Shown here: positions 5,931 through 6,285 of the stretch, in pieces
How positions within the stretch are numbered: the stretch's first letter is position 1
Layout: the number at the start of each line of letters is the position of its first letter
Assembly: GCA_020048795.1 (NCBI GenBank)
Contig: JAIFMA010000180.1
Coordinates: forward strand, 1 to 6,285
Reading direction: 5' to 3'
Length of the DNA: 6,285 bases
Source of the DNA: Rhodoferax sp.
Lineage (GTDB): Bacteria; Pseudomonadota; Gammaproteobacteria; Burkholderiales; Burkholderiaceae_C
The notes under the pieces: model-generated
Database searches by the model: none
The model's input: only the letters and a program-made list of their open reading frames with translations
Told to the model about the DNA's origin: nothing
Translations under genes and position numbers: made by a program

Positions 5931-5936
5931 GATAAT
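5928..5936 (+). promoter_or_regulatory. Putative extended -10 promoter for the DUF493 gene
   Basis: TGCGATAAT fits an extended -10 (TGn followed by GATAAT, one mismatch to TATAAT). No good -35 is found 17 nt upstream, which extended -10 promoters tolerate. It would start transcription near 5943, about 40 nt before the ATG at 5983. Confidence 0.4.
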
Positions 5937-5982
5937 TCAATCCCCTCACACTGAACGATGTCAGCCTCAATCTCTTGGTCCC

Positions 5983-6267
5983 ATGTCCACACCCGATAAC
6001 ACGCCTGATCATGACTCATTGATCACCTACCCGTCGTCTTTTCCGATCAAGGTGATGGGGTTTAAAACGGACGGACTGGTGCATACCCTGACGGAAATCG
6101 CCCGGCAGTTTGACCCCGGCTTTGATGCCAGCGTGGTCGAGTTGCGTGAGAGCAAGGGGGGCAAATACCTCGGGGTGACTCTGACCGTCACGGCCACCAG
6201 CCGAGCCCAGCTCGATGATCTGTATCGCGTGTTGTCAAGCCACCCGATGGTCAAGCTGGTGCTGTAG
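5983..6267 (+). CDS. DUF493 / YbeD-family small protein
   Basis: A 94-residue soluble protein, the usual size of the YbeD (DUF493) family, divergent from the atp operon. Residues about 15-30 (ITYPSSFPIKVMGFKT) form the typical first strand with the family's YPxxFxxKxMG pattern. GGKYLGVTLTVTATSRAQLDDLY (59-81) and the ending LSSHPMVKLVL (84-94) match the ferredoxin-like beta-alpha-beta fold. The role is poorly defined; in many proteobacteria the gene lies next to lipB and is thought to be linked to lipoate metabolism or to act as a small ligand-binding regulator. ATG 5983 is the first in-frame ATG; it has no clear Shine-Dalgarno. An upstream ATG at 5958 is out of frame. Only 18 nt remain after the stop, too few to identify the next gene. 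Confidence 0.88.
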   Translation: MSTPDNTPDHDSLITYPSSFPIKVMGFKTDGLVHTLTEIARQFDPGFDASVVELRESKGGKYLGVTLTVTATSRAQLDDLYRVLSSHPMVKLVL

Positions 6268-6285
6268 TCGTGGCACTGCGATCAG

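Noticed and set aside
6270..6285. Start of lipB (GTG GCA CTG CGA TCA)
   Set aside because: Only five codons are visible and none is diagnostic; lipB is suggested by usual gene order, not by this sequence.

Overview
The window carries most of an F1Fo ATP synthase (atp/unc) operon, all on the minus strand and in the classical order atpI-atpB-atpE-atpF-atpH-atpA-atpG-atpD, read from about 5836 down to position 1. atpD is cut by the window edge, and atpC would be expected beyond it. The proteins look betaproteobacterial, most like Burkholderiales/Comamonadaceae (Rhodoferax/Polaromonas-type). This rests on remembered family sequences: for example the AtpB motif AKTVSHGMRLFGNMYAGEL, the AtpA start MQLNPAEISELIKSR, and the neighbouring DUF493 gene. 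No mobile element, RNA gene or CRISPR array is visible.

Layout: 1-563 atpD (5' part, beta); 606-1439 atpG (gamma); 1469-3022 atpA (alpha); 3075-3608 atpH (delta); 3619-4089 atpF (b, GTG start); 4124-4402 atpE (c); 4461-5345 atpB (a); 5348-5836 atpI. Gaps are 2-58 nt and most starts have a good Shine-Dalgarno, so the genes probably form one transcript. A 146-nt divergent intergenic region (5837-5982) separates atpI from a plus-strand DUF493/YbeD-family gene (5983-6267). It holds a perfect TATAAT for the atp side, an extended -10 for the ybeD side, a 10-bp palindrome and two short tandem repeats.

Together the genes encode the proton channel and c-ring (a, c), the peripheral stalk (b, delta), the catalytic hexamer (alpha, beta) and the rotor axle (gamma). 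AtpI is an accessory factor for c-ring assembly.

The most notable signal is in atpG. The predicted gamma subunit lacks 21 consecutive residues of its highly conserved C-terminal axle helix. The reading goes straight from MKAATDNAGN to SEIVSGAAA, in frame, and the rest aligns along its length with normal gamma subunits. The N-terminal axle helix also has unusual substitutions (MEMISVSKM where MEMVAASKM is typical), and a globular-domain loop is about 9 residues longer than in E. coli. If the deletion is not a sequencing or assembly error, this organism runs a rotary ATP synthase with a shortened axle. All other subunits visible here look complete and keep their key residues.
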